A stretch of DNA of 64,000 nt from Haemophilus sputorum CCUG 13788. GTDB lineage: Bacteria > Pseudomonadota > Gammaproteobacteria > Enterobacterales > Pasteurellaceae. Where the stretch lies: the NCBI RefSeq assembly GCF_000238795.1, contig NZ_AFNK01000031.1, positions 1-64,000 of the forward strand, read 5' to 3'. The position numbers and the translations under genes were made by a program. Shown here piece by piece: positions 40,171-48,495 of the stretch (positions within the stretch are counted from its first letter, which is position 1; every line of letters begins with the position of its first letter). The notes under the pieces are model-generated. The model ran no database searches. It had not been told where the DNA came from and worked only from the letters and a program-made list of their open reading frames with translations.

Positions 40171-40785
40171 TTGGCATAGTAGACAAAACTGTTGCTAATG
40201 TTTATTTTTCAAAATATTAGCAACTCTTTTTATTTAAAAAACCTTTATAAATATAACTTTTCGTTTTTTCGTTAATCCATTATGTTCATTTAATTGAAAC
40301 TTTTGATATTTAAATAATCCTTCTAACCTATTTATCATATTTTCGATATTTATTTCAGTATTCTTTTCAAAAGTAAATAAATAATTTATATAATACTTCA
40401 AACTTACATAAGCCGCTCTTATATTTCTATATTTATAATAAAAATAACCTTTTTCATTCTCTTTATCACTTCGTTCTTTTAAAAAATTCTCATGTTTTAT
40501 AAACCAAGGATACAAACAACGATAAAAGTCATTTCTTGAACTTTTTACCAATGATTTCGCAATTATTTTCAATTCTTAACCCACTTGTGACCGATGTTTT
40601 TCCTTAATTTTCGCATCACAATCGCGACCATATGAAACTGACACATCTGCACTGGAGTATCAAATAGTTCTTTCATTAGACCGCCCCTACCATCACAAGT
40701 AATTAATTGAATTAAATAGGGCTTAATACCTTGTATTATAAGGCTTTAAGCCACTTTTTAGTGGCTATTTTGTCTACTATGCCAA
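40171..40785 (-). mobile_element. Internally deleted insertion sequence bounded by 18-bp inverted repeats
   Basis: Perfect inverted repeats TTGGCATAGTAGACAAAA sit at 40171-40188 and 40768-40785 and enclose about 615 bases. The interior holds only the C-terminal part of a transposase, broken by a frameshift, and a stem GTTGCTAAT/ATTAGCAAC next to the left repeat. It cannot move on its own but could be mobilised by an intact relative. No clear target duplication was seen. Confidence 0.8.
40234..40742 (-). pseudogene. C-terminal remnant of a transposase, frameshifted
   Basis: Reading on the minus strand, one frame encodes GIKPYLIQLITCDGRGGLMK followed by DTPVQMCQFHMVAIVMRKL. It stops at 40569-40571, where the next frame takes over (LKIIAKSLVKSSRNDFYRC) and continues to INRLEGLFKYQKFQLNEHNG. 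The CDGR-G-L, PVQMCQFH and NRLEG...H-G-L-K-R blocks are the C-terminal catalytic part of DDE transposases related to IS256 (variant type). The N-terminal half is missing. Family placement is from memory of motifs. Confidence 0.75.
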
Positions 40786-40836
40786 TTTGTTATTTCTGCT
40801 ACATTTTCTTACCTTTTATTTAGAAAAAGTAAAAAT

Positions 40837-40890
40837 TGATCTGCCCTAAAAAGTTGTTGGACTAAGCTTCCAACTTTTCGGAACAGATCA
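40837..40890. mobile_element. Fused ends of an IS3/IS150-type element (54-bp scar)
   Basis: TGATCTGCCCTAAAAAGTTG at the left end faces, read on the opposite strand, TGATCTGTTCCGAAAAGTTG at the right end, with only a few bases between. TGATCTG-N3-AAAAGTT-GGA is typical of IS3-group termini. It looks like a terminal-repeat pair whose interior has been lost. Confidence 0.6.
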
Positions 40891-40933
40891 TAAAATTTAG
40901 GATTTTTCAAAAAATGTTTAATTGTTAAATTAA

Positions 40934-40961
40934 ACCATTAGGGATGGTATATCCTAATGGT
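40934..40961 (-). terminator. Hairpin downstream of qatD, possible operon terminator
   Basis: ACCATTAGGGAT and ATCCTAATGGT pair around a GGTAT-like loop, about 95 bases past the qatD stop. The T-tract on the minus strand is poor (TTTAATTTAAC), so termination is plausible but unproven. Confidence 0.45.
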
Positions 40962-41056
40962 TCTGGTTAAGTTTAAAAATAAAAGATATTATAAAAGATC
41001 AAGATTATTTGAGAAAATGGAAAATTTTTATGGAAGATATAAGGAGAAGTTGTGCT

Positions 41057-41788
41057 TTATATATATTTTGAAACTAAGCTAAAGAGATTTTTTTTCAATA
41101 TATTCTCAGCTTCTGAAATATTCATCCCCCAAATATCTGCCAATATTGCAATGGCAATATTGGCATCCCAGGGTAGTAAAGCTTGTGTTTTAAAATTCCC
41201 AAAAGGTCCATCAGTTTCAACCAATATTTTTTCCATCGGCATAAGTTGGGTCAACTCATACCCCTTTTTACTGCTTAACATTGCAGGTCCTACAGAAAAA
41301 TAGCAGCCTATTTCAATCGCTCGTTTTAGTTGTTGTTTTGTGCCTGAAAACCAATGAAGGATTGGTAAATTACCATTTACTTGGATTAATTCATCTAGTA
41401 CAGCATGTGCACTCATCCTAGAATGTATGCTTAATATTTTTCCTCCAGATTTTGCTGAGCTTCTTAAAATATGGCGAAAAACCTTTAATTGGGTTTCCCA
41501 ATGTGTTTTAAACTCTTTTCCGCCATCCAAACCAATTTCACCCACATAGCGAGTTTGGTTTAATAATGCATCAAACAAATCTAACTCCTGCCAACGTTCG
41601 TGAGCCAGTTGGGGATGCAATCCCAAGGCAGTACGAATACGAGGGCAGTCTTTTGCTAATAAACTTGTTCCGTACCACGCTTTTGGTGTAGTTGTAACAG
41701 ATAAGACATAAATATTTTCATCTTTACATCGTTTTGCAACGTATTGTGGATTAGTATATAAATCCAAATGGCAATGCATATCCATCAT
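41057..41788 (-). CDS. qatD: QatD, TatD-like metal-dependent nuclease of the Qat defence system
   Basis: A 243-residue TIM-barrel hydrolase of the TatD family. Metal-site motifs appear in order: MHCHLD (residues 4-9), GLHPQ, GEIGLD, HSRMSAH, LHWFSG and ETDGPFG. It is shorter and more divergent than housekeeping TatD. As fourth gene of a KAP ATPase-QatB-QueC-TatD run it fits QatD, the putative nuclease effector of QatABCD. It overlaps qatC by 4 bases (ATGA). Confidence 0.93.
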   Translation of the reverse strand: MMDMHCHLDLYTNPQYVAKRCKDENIYVLSVTTTPKAWYGTSLLAKDCPRIRTALGLHPQLAHERWQELDLFDALLNQTRYVGEIGLDGGKEFKTHWETQLKVFRHILRSSAKSGGKILSIHSRMSAHAVLDELIQVNGNLPILHWFSGTKQQLKRAIEIGCYFSVGPAMLSSKKGYELTQLMPMEKILVETDGPFGNFKTQALLPWDANIAIAILADIWGMNISEAENILKKNLFSLVSKYI

Positions 41789-43101
41789 AATATTTGGTTC
41801 ACCATTAAAAGTTTTTCCACTTCATCCAATCCATTCATAAGAACATTTGCAAACTGATTTAATTGTTGAGTCGGTAGTGAGCCACTTTGTAAAACCCATT
41901 GATTCATATTACGATGATTTTTTTGATGAATAGCGTTAATTAAAGCAAATAAATCATCTTTCCTATCTCGATTTGTCAAAATTTGTCGAATATCATTGAA
42001 TTCATATCCAGCATCATGCGTGATACCAGCATAATGCAATGACGCTCTGCGAATCAAGCATGGAACACAAACCCCGCATTGTTGATTTTTGCGTTTCCAA
42101 TGACTACACGAAACAGTATCAGGGATAATTTGCTGTAATAATGGTAAATTTTTGCATTCTGCTATCATTTGCCCTTTGGTTTTAAATTGATAAGGATTTT
42201 TTAAAGTGAAAGGAATATTGACTGCAGTGAATAATTTTTGTATTTCTTGGATAAAATAAGGGTGAGTGGTACGGGTACTTAAAGTACCTACTCTGCGTAC
42301 TGTTAAAGGTGCATTGATTGAGATTACCCCATTTTCAGGTACGAAAATATCAATCTCTTTTTGCACCACATCCTGTAATGCATAAGCTGATACAATAGCA
42401 AATGCTAAGAAATTCAAACTTCTGGTTCGCATTGTGATTTCAGTAGCCCTACCATTATTTAAATGGGGCTGTGCAATCGCATTAAATTGAGAAAATTGAT
42501 TGATATAACCATTTTGGTTAAGTTGCTGAATAATCGCTTGTTGACGTGATTTATCACCTTTATAAGAATGACTAACCAAAACAGGTGAGTGCCCCTGTTC
42601 CAATAAATCAATTGCCCCAATCGATGAATCCAAACCACCTGAAAATAAACAAACACAGTCTTTATTTCTTAAATCTACTAACTTGGTTCTACCATTTTGT
42701 GAATAAGGTTGTGGAGGATTCTGCCCGTTTTCTTGAAAATCAAATTGCCAAATATCACCACTTAAAAAGTGTAAAATGTGTTCTAAATGAACTTTGTTTG
42801 CTTGCCAAATAGCTGGCTGGCACAATGGTAAAGTAATAGAAAAGGAACGGCACCAGCCATTTGCGGTATCTTTTCGCAAAACAAAAGTATCTGCCGCCGT
42901 TACTGCCATAGCAATGGTTAGAAAATCCATTACTTGGTTATTAAGTCTAATGCCTAATCTTCTCACCCTATCTAAAACCATATTACCGATATGGGCAATT
43001 TGTAGATTTTTATTACCCATTCCATATAAATGAACAGGTATTGTTCCATTTTGTAGGTTATTTAATTGATTGATATCGTGATGAAAAACCAATTGAGTCA
43101 T
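41785..43101 (-). CDS. qatC: QatC, QueC-like enzyme of the Qat defence system
   Basis: The ATG at 43101 is chosen because it overlaps the qatB stop by one base (TGATG) with GGGAGGA upstream; a longer frame to 43125 has no such support. The 438-residue product has an N-terminal extension, a PP-loop ATPase motif (CLFSGGLDSSIGAIDLL) and a zinc knuckle of spacing Cys-x9-Cys-x2-Cys-x2-Cys (in SCSHWKRKNQQCGVCVPC). Both are hallmarks of QueC, the 7-cyano-7-deazaguanine synthase. It is nearly twice QueC length, as expected for QatC. The position between qatB and qatD excludes ordinary queuosine synthesis as the main role. Confidence 0.93.
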   Translation of the reverse strand: MTQLVFHHDINQLNNLQNGTIPVHLYGMGNKNLQIAHIGNMVLDRVRRLGIRLNNQVMDFLTIAMAVTAADTFVLRKDTANGWCRSFSITLPLCQPAIWQANKVHLEHILHFLSGDIWQFDFQENGQNPPQPYSQNGRTKLVDLRNKDCVCLFSGGLDSSIGAIDLLEQGHSPVLVSHSYKGDKSRQQAIIQQLNQNGYINQFSQFNAIAQPHLNNGRATEITMRTRSLNFLAFAIVSAYALQDVVQKEIDIFVPENGVISINAPLTVRRVGTLSTRTTHPYFIQEIQKLFTAVNIPFTLKNPYQFKTKGQMIAECKNLPLLQQIIPDTVSCSHWKRKNQQCGVCVPCLIRRASLHYAGITHDAGYEFNDIRQILTNRDRKDDLFALINAIHQKNHRNMNQWVLQSGSLPTQQLNQFANVLMNGLDEVEKLLMVNQIL

Positions 43102-43841
43102 CAATAATCCTCCCATTCTTCCCAAATTTCCAAAATAGCTTGGTTTTGAATTTCTTGCATTTGTTCAATTGTTAACTGGCAAACATCATCCGTAAATTTA
43201 GGGGCAAGCTTAATATCTACTACTTCACGAATGAGTTGCCGTAAATCATTTTCCGCTTTGGCAATTTGCACAGGATCATCGCCTTTCTTCCAAGCCTTAC
43301 CGGCATCGTGTGCAATTTGCAGAAAAATACTTTCGGTTAAATAACAAATCATCATTTTACCAATGACTTCAGTGGTAATGCTATTTTCATCAAAAGTTGT
43401 CATTCCTTCCAATGCTTCTGATAAAGCAATATTCATTGCAGAACGAATTTTGTCTGAATCACCGTGATGACCAGACAAAAGTTGAGTAATTTGGTTGATG
43501 ACTAGATCACAAGGCTGACCATTTAAACTATGTAAATTAACCGAATATTGTTGCTGCTGGCTGCCTGAAAAAATACCAAATAAACCCGAGCCTGCTTGGG
43601 TAATTTTCCCCAATTTTTGGACAGCTATATACTTACCACCACTGGCTTTTCGTGCATAATGCCCAAGTGCTTTACGGACATCATCACGTCCACCGCTTCG
43701 TACAGCCCTACCGATTGCCTGACGCAATCCCTTTAATCTCTGTGGGTCTGGTGTTTGTAACGATGTCTGACTATCATCAACCCAAGAGGGTAATAGAGGC
43801 GAACGACCATTTGGCCCTACGCTAGATTGTGAAGTGCCCAT
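43101..43841 (-). CDS. qatB: QatB, Qat defence system protein
   Basis: A 246-residue protein recognised by its start (MGTSQSSVGPNGRSPLLPSW), typical of QatB: a Met-Gly followed by a Ser/Gly/Pro stretch. The rest is helical (GLRQAIGRAVRSGG, LGHYARKASGGKYIAVQKL) with an acidic C-terminus (ILEIWEEWEDY). It has no catalytic motif I can recognise. It lies 3 bases after qatA and overlaps qatC by one base. Its biochemical role is less established than its requirement in the system. Confidence 0.9.
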   Translation of the reverse strand: MGTSQSSVGPNGRSPLLPSWVDDSQTSLQTPDPQRLKGLRQAIGRAVRSGGRDDVRKALGHYARKASGGKYIAVQKLGKITQAGSGLFGIFSGSQQQQYSVNLHSLNGQPCDLVINQITQLLSGHHGDSDKIRSAMNIALSEALEGMTTFDENSITTEVIGKMMICYLTESIFLQIAHDAGKAWKKGDDPVQIAKAENDLRQLIREVVDIKLAPKFTDDVCQLTIEQMQEIQNQAILEIWEEWEDY

Positions 43842-43844
43842 TGC

Positions 43845-45611
43845 TTACTCCTTGTACCAAGTTTCACTTTTTAATCTTTTGTTCAACCACGGATAGTTAA
43901 TGTCTTTATTTTTCAATTCAGCAATAAAGCGAGCTAAAATTTTTGCACCGTCTTCTGAATTTGCCGCTAGCAAACAAGCCCCCATAAAACCATCTGGGCT
44001 TTTATCCCAATTATCCAGTTTTCTTAATTGTTCAATCAATGCTTCCATAACGGAGATTTGTTCATCAATTGTTAATCCCTGAATAGCGTTCTGAGTATTT
44101 TGTGAGCCTGTTCTTGATGTGGTTGTAAGTAAAATGTTTAAAGCATCTTGGGCTTTTTGAGAAAGTTGAGCGGTATAAGTATTTAGCGGTATGGTTTCTC
44201 TGGATAAATAGATCGCCGCGCGCAAATCAACATTGGATAATTTTGGCTCTAACTTTGCCCATTCTTTGATAAATGTTTGAATGGGCTTATTTTCAGAGAG
44301 TTTTGATAAATTTTGCTCATTGTGATTTTCCAGCTCTTTTAATAATTCAGGTTTACCCTCTTCTTCATTAATACGTTGATAAAAATTTGTTACCACATCA
44401 GAATCCACACATCGCTCAAAAATCACCAATTTGGTAATAATCGCTTCCTCTAACGGTATTTGACGCTTGTTTGCGATTTTGGCACGCATTTTAATAGTAT
44501 TTAAAATACGTTTTACAATTCTAGGATTACCGTGAATATTAGGTGAATTTGCTAATAGAGGAGCTATTCTGTTTGCTCTTTCAAAATCTGACAAGAGAGC
44601 TCGATTATCTTGCTCTTCAATAGTTTTGGCTACTTGTTCTGGATTTAAGGATTGATCTTGCCAAGATTGTTGCAAATGAGTTTCTAAAAATTGGCGTAAG
44701 TTTGCTAATTTTTCGGGTAGCACTTTTTGATGAATAGCATACAGCATATACAAATACGCACGAATTTCAAGAACACCTGCTTTAGGTACACGAATAGGAA
44801 TCTGAATGAGCTTGTCCAAATAATCAATTTGATGACGATACGACAAATCTTTGTAATGTTCGGCAACTGAATGGCGGATCATTTCCTCGTCAGCTGCGAT
44901 AATAAAAGCTGTACGATTTAAGAATAAGAATAAACGAATGGCTTCTAATGTTTGAATAGCATTAGCAGGCAGGCAACGGTCAAGGTTATCAATCACAATA
45001 ACCAACTTTTTACCTAAACTCTGTAATATCTCACCATATTCTTTTCTAAACTCATCGATTTGTTGTGGTGGGGTTTGCTGTTTTTTGGGGTTGATAAGTT
45101 TTCTTCCTGAATCAACAATTTCTTTTCCTATTTCTATAACTTGCTTACTTTCCGTTTCATCTTGAATTCCATCCAAGGCATTTTGAGCCGTTCCAAATAT
45201 TTTGGAAACTAAACCAAAAGTAGGAAAACCTGCAGCTAAAGCAGCCCCCTCCGCAAGAAAACCAGCCAAACGTAGACCATTAATTCTGACTAATAAATTT
45301 TGGGATTTTTTCAAGATGGTTTCTTCATCTTTGGCAGCTTGAATCAAATGGTTTGCAATCGTCTCCAAAAGAGCCGTTCTGGCATCATCAAATCCTTGAT
45401 AAAGCCAAGCATCAAATTTAATCACAATCCATTCATCAGGTTCGATTTGTTGCTCAATCAAATTTAATAGAGAAGATTTACCTGCACCCCAATTACCAAA
45501 AATACCTATTGAAACGGGGAGCATAGCTTCAGTTTCTAAGATTTCAGTAACAATTTGGGATACTTCACCAAAATTGAGATAGTCTTCTTTAGATTCAGTA
45601 TCTGACCACAT
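43845..45611 (-). CDS. qatA: QatA, KAP-family P-loop ATPase of the Qat defence system
   Basis: A 588-residue KAP NTPase. Walker A is GIFGNWGAGKSSLL (about residues 37-50), Walker B is LVIVIDNLDRCLP, and the typical KAP insertion between them (LAGFLAEGAALAAGFPTFGL, about residues 115-134) is hydrophobic and may contact membrane. A helical C-terminal half follows. KAP ATPases recur in anti-phage systems. First gene of the operon; the 578 bases upstream are AT-rich and presumably contain its promoter. Confidence 0.93.
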   Translation of the reverse strand: MWSDTESKEDYLNFGEVSQIVTEILETEAMLPVSIGIFGNWGAGKSSLLNLIEQQIEPDEWIVIKFDAWLYQGFDDARTALLETIANHLIQAAKDEETILKKSQNLLVRINGLRLAGFLAEGAALAAGFPTFGLVSKIFGTAQNALDGIQDETESKQVIEIGKEIVDSGRKLINPKKQQTPPQQIDEFRKEYGEILQSLGKKLVIVIDNLDRCLPANAIQTLEAIRLFLFLNRTAFIIAADEEMIRHSVAEHYKDLSYRHQIDYLDKLIQIPIRVPKAGVLEIRAYLYMLYAIHQKVLPEKLANLRQFLETHLQQSWQDQSLNPEQVAKTIEEQDNRALLSDFERANRIAPLLANSPNIHGNPRIVKRILNTIKMRAKIANKRQIPLEEAIITKLVIFERCVDSDVVTNFYQRINEEEGKPELLKELENHNEQNLSKLSENKPIQTFIKEWAKLEPKLSNVDLRAAIYLSRETIPLNTYTAQLSQKAQDALNILLTTTSRTGSQNTQNAIQGLTIDEQISVMEALIEQLRKLDNWDKSPDGFMGACLLAANSEDGAKILARFIAELKNKDINYPWLNKRLKSETWYKE

Positions 45612-46189
45612 TTAATTACCCTCATTTATAAAATATAAGCATATATTTTAATACACTTTCAATAAAGATTTGAAATATTTTTATGATGTTCCAGTACGTG
45701 GCAAGTTAGAAGAGGAAAAATGAGAAGATTAAGAAACTATAATCAATAAGTGTAAAAACTGTATAATCAAACTTAGTAATACTTCTTATAGAGTTAAATG
45801 TGGCCAATGCTAATTTATGCTACTATGCGATTTACCAATTTATCATACGTTCGATGACTATATGGATATCTGTTAACTATCTAAGCACATTGTGTAAAAA
45901 ATAAAATCTGAAATTTGGTCTTTTCCTGCTTTATTTTTAATATCTTTAAGTTGAAAAGATAAATATTAAATTTATTACTTTCAAAATATTATATAATTTA
46001 TATTATTAATATAATATAGAAATAATCGTTCTAACAATTAATCTCTATTTAAATTATAATGCCATTAGTCTATCATAAAATTAAAGACATTTTTATTGCG
46101 GTTAAGCTTGGATTCTGTGCAACAGCTACATACCCTCAAAATTGCAAGAAAACAACCGCTTGTCTATCTTCCGATAATCTGGAGGCATC
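45612..46189. other. AT-rich intergenic region between qatA and pdxH
   Basis: No intact gene is seen in 578 bases. Composition is markedly A/T-rich, especially 45940-46060. One short frame near 45656-45722 reads FNKDLKYFYDVPVRGKLEEE and then stops, perhaps a gene scrap. An uptake-like ACAACCGCTTGTC lies near 46150, close to pdxH. The qatA promoter should be here, but no single hexamer pair stood out. Confidence 0.6.
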
Positions 46190-46819
46190 ATGGATTTACA
46201 CAATATTCGAGATGAATACAGCAAACAAACCCTTTCTCGCAGTCAGTGCGACCCAAACCCGCTTAAACAATTTGAGCGTTGGCTTAATGAAGCTATCCAT
46301 GCAAAAGCCAATGAACCAACTGCTATGAACGTGGCTACCGTGCAAAATGGTAAACCAACCGCCCGCATGGTGTTACTTAAAGAAGTCAATGAACAAGGCT
46401 TTGTCTTCTTTACTAACTACCAAAGCCGAAAAGGGCAAGCCATTAGCGAAAATCCATATGCTGCACTGACCTTCTTTTGGCCAGAATTAGAGCGCTCAGT
46501 GCGAATTGAAGGCAGTGTCAGTCGATTAAGTGAGGAAGAGTCAGATACCTATTTCCAATCGCGTCCATACACCAGCCGTATTGGTGCTTGGGCAAGCGCA
46601 CAAAGCCAAGAGTTAGAAAGTAAAAACACGTTAGTTGCCAAAGCAGCGCTTATTGCAGCGCAACATCCATTTCATGTTCCACGCCCACCTCACTGGGGGG
46701 GATATTTAGTCAAACCTGAACGCATTGAATTCTGGCAAGGTCGCCCAAGCCGATTACACGATAGAATTTGCTATCAATGGCAAGATGCACAATGGGTAAA
46801 AGTGCGCCTTTCTCCTTAA
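46190..46819 (+). CDS. pdxH: Pyridoxamine 5'-phosphate oxidase
   Basis: A 209-residue FMN enzyme oxidising pyridoxine or pyridoxamine phosphate to pyridoxal phosphate. [19 protein letters not shown] and SRKGQAI bind FMN and phosphate; the C-terminal [12 protein letters not shown] carries the conserved Arg/His substrate residues and the chain ends VRLSP as usual. TGGAGG precedes the ATG. A bidirectional terminator separates it from ilvA. It marks the return to core genes right of the island. Confidence 0.96.
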   Translation: MDLHNIRDEYSKQTLSRSQCDPNPLKQFERWLNEAIHAKANEPTAMNVATVQNGKPTARMVLLKEVNEQGFVFFTNYQSRKGQAISENPYAALTFFWPELERSVRIEGSVSRLSEEESDTYFQSRPYTSRIGAWASAQSQELESKNTLVAKAALIAAQHPFHVPRPPHWGGYLVKPERIEFWQGRPSRLHDRICYQWQDAQWVKVRLSP

Positions 46820-46823
46820 AAAA

Positions 46824-46851
46824 CAGGGCGAAGAATTAACCTCTTCGCCCT
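46824..46851. terminator. Bidirectional terminator between pdxH and ilvA
   Basis: AGGGCGAAGA and TCTTCGCCCT pair around ATTAACC. It serves two converging genes. Confidence 0.75.
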
Positions 46852-46868
46852 CATTCATTTCCATTCCA

Positions 46869-48392
46869 CTACTTCAAGAAATAACGATAAGACAAACTGT
46901 CTGTTACATCTTGGAATCGATAACCCAGTTGTTCAAGATGGTGAGTAAGCTCTGCTTCAGAACCCGTTTCCATCGTGAAAGCAGCCAGAATATCGCCATA
47001 ATCTGCCCCATGCGCACGGTAATGGAATAATGAAATATCCCAGTTGGTTAGTGCTTTCAAGAATTTTAGCAACGCACCTTTTTGTTCTGGGAACTCAAAA
47101 CGGTAGAGTTTTTCATTTTTAATTGAAGCCGCACGCCCGCCAACCATATAACGAATATGCGTTTTAGCAATATCATCATCTGAAAGATCTTCGACATTGT
47201 AGCCGTTCTGTTGAAGTTCTTTAATGATCTCCATCTTCTCTTGACTGCCGTTAATTCGAACACCAACAAAAATGCAAGCGTTACGATCATCTGCATGGCG
47301 ATAGTTAAATTCAGTCACCGCACGATTACCTAAAATTTGGCAGAATGTCAGAAAACTTCCACGCTGTTCTGGAATGGTAACTGCTAATAAAGCTTCATGT
47401 TTTTCGCCAATTTCACAACGTTCTGAAACAAAACGTAAGGTATGGAAATTCAAATTCGCCCCAGAAAGAATGCAAGCCAAATTCTCGCCTTCGATTTGGT
47501 GTTCTTTCACATATTTTTTCAAACCAGCCAACGAAGCCGCACCTGACGGCTCAGCAACTGCACGCACATTTTCAAAAATATCTTTCAATGCTGCACAAAT
47601 TTGATCGTTATCTACCAATACTACATCATCAACATACTGCTGGCACAGACGGAAGGTCTCCTCGCCAATACGTTTTACCGCAATCCCATCTGCAAATAAG
47701 CCAACACGCTCTAAATCTGTCGGCTGCCCTGCTTTTAATGCGGCATATAAGCAGGCAGAATCTTTCGATTCAACACCAATGACCTTAATTTCTGGTATCA
47801 ATTGTTTAATCAGTACCGCAATCCCAGCAATTAAACCACCGCCACCGACTGGCACAAAAATACGGTCTAAATCGCCACGTTGCTGGATGAGTTCCATTGC
47901 AATCGTACCTTGTCCGGCAATCACATCGGGCGCATCAAACGGATGCACGAAAGTCATATTGAGCTCTTCCGCAAGTTCTATTGCTTTAGCTTTCGCTTCA
48001 TCAAAATTAGCGCCAAAGAGTAAGACTTCGCCGCCATAACCACGCACTGCATCAACTTTAATAGACGGTGTATTTTGTGGCATAACAATCAGTGCACGTA
48101 GCCCTAAATGTTTTGCAGATAACGCAACCCCTTGCGCATGATTCCCAGCAGAAGCTGCAATTACGCCCGCTTCTTTCTGTGCTTTCGACAGATTAGAAAT
48201 CATCGCAAAGGCACCACGTAGTTTGAAACTATGCACAGGCTGACGATCTTCTCGTTTAATAAAAATGTTATTTTTTAAGCGCGCAGAGAGCTTTTCCATC
48301 TTTTGTAATGGTGTCACTTGTGCCAAGTCATAAATGTTTGAACTCAAGATTCTACGGAGATAGTCCGTATTGGATTGGATTTGTTGTGTCAT
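46869..48392 (-). CDS. ilvA: Threonine ammonia-lyase (threonine deaminase), biosynthetic
   Basis: A 507-residue PLP enzyme making 2-oxobutanoate from threonine for isoleucine synthesis. The PLP lysine is in HSFKLRGAF, the phosphate loop is PVGGGGLIAG, and two C-terminal ACT-like regulatory regions (about 325-505) mediate isoleucine inhibition, so this is the biosynthetic rather than the catabolic form. No other ilv gene and no attenuation leader was seen next to it. Confidence 0.96.
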   Translation of the reverse strand: MTQQIQSNTDYLRRILSSNIYDLAQVTPLQKMEKLSARLKNNIFIKREDRQPVHSFKLRGAFAMISNLSKAQKEAGVIAASAGNHAQGVALSAKHLGLRALIVMPQNTPSIKVDAVRGYGGEVLLFGANFDEAKAKAIELAEELNMTFVHPFDAPDVIAGQGTIAMELIQQRGDLDRIFVPVGGGGLIAGIAVLIKQLIPEIKVIGVESKDSACLYAALKAGQPTDLERVGLFADGIAVKRIGEETFRLCQQYVDDVVLVDNDQICAALKDIFENVRAVAEPSGAASLAGLKKYVKEHQIEGENLACILSGANLNFHTLRFVSERCEIGEKHEALLAVTIPEQRGSFLTFCQILGNRAVTEFNYRHADDRNACIFVGVRINGSQEKMEIIKELQQNGYNVEDLSDDDIAKTHIRYMVGGRAASIKNEKLYRFEFPEQKGALLKFLKALTNWDISLFHYRAHGADYGDILAAFTMETGSEAELTHHLEQLGYRFQDVTDSLSYRYFLK

Positions 48393-48453
48393 AATATTGG
48401 GTTTTAATGATCTTCCCGAAGACAGGAATTGAAGACGTTAAGACTAAAGACGA

Positions 48454-48479
48454 AAAGGGCGTGTGCAACACGCCCTTAC
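48454..48479 (-). terminator. Terminator after slyD
   Basis: AAGGGCGTGT and ACACGCCCTT pair tightly, with TTTTCGTC after the stem on the minus strand. Confidence 0.75.
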
Positions 48480-48495
48480 CTCAAACAGAGAAAAA

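Noticed and set aside
40104-41056. CRISPR array or tRNA-associated integration site near the defence operon
   Set aside because: No spaced direct repeats and no tRNA-like cloverleaf were seen; the repeats present are IS ends and hairpins.
41785-43101. QueC-like gene as part of queuosine biosynthesis
   Set aside because: No queD, queE or queF is nearby, the protein is almost twice QueC length, and it sits in a KAP-QatB-TatD operon, so QatC is the better call.
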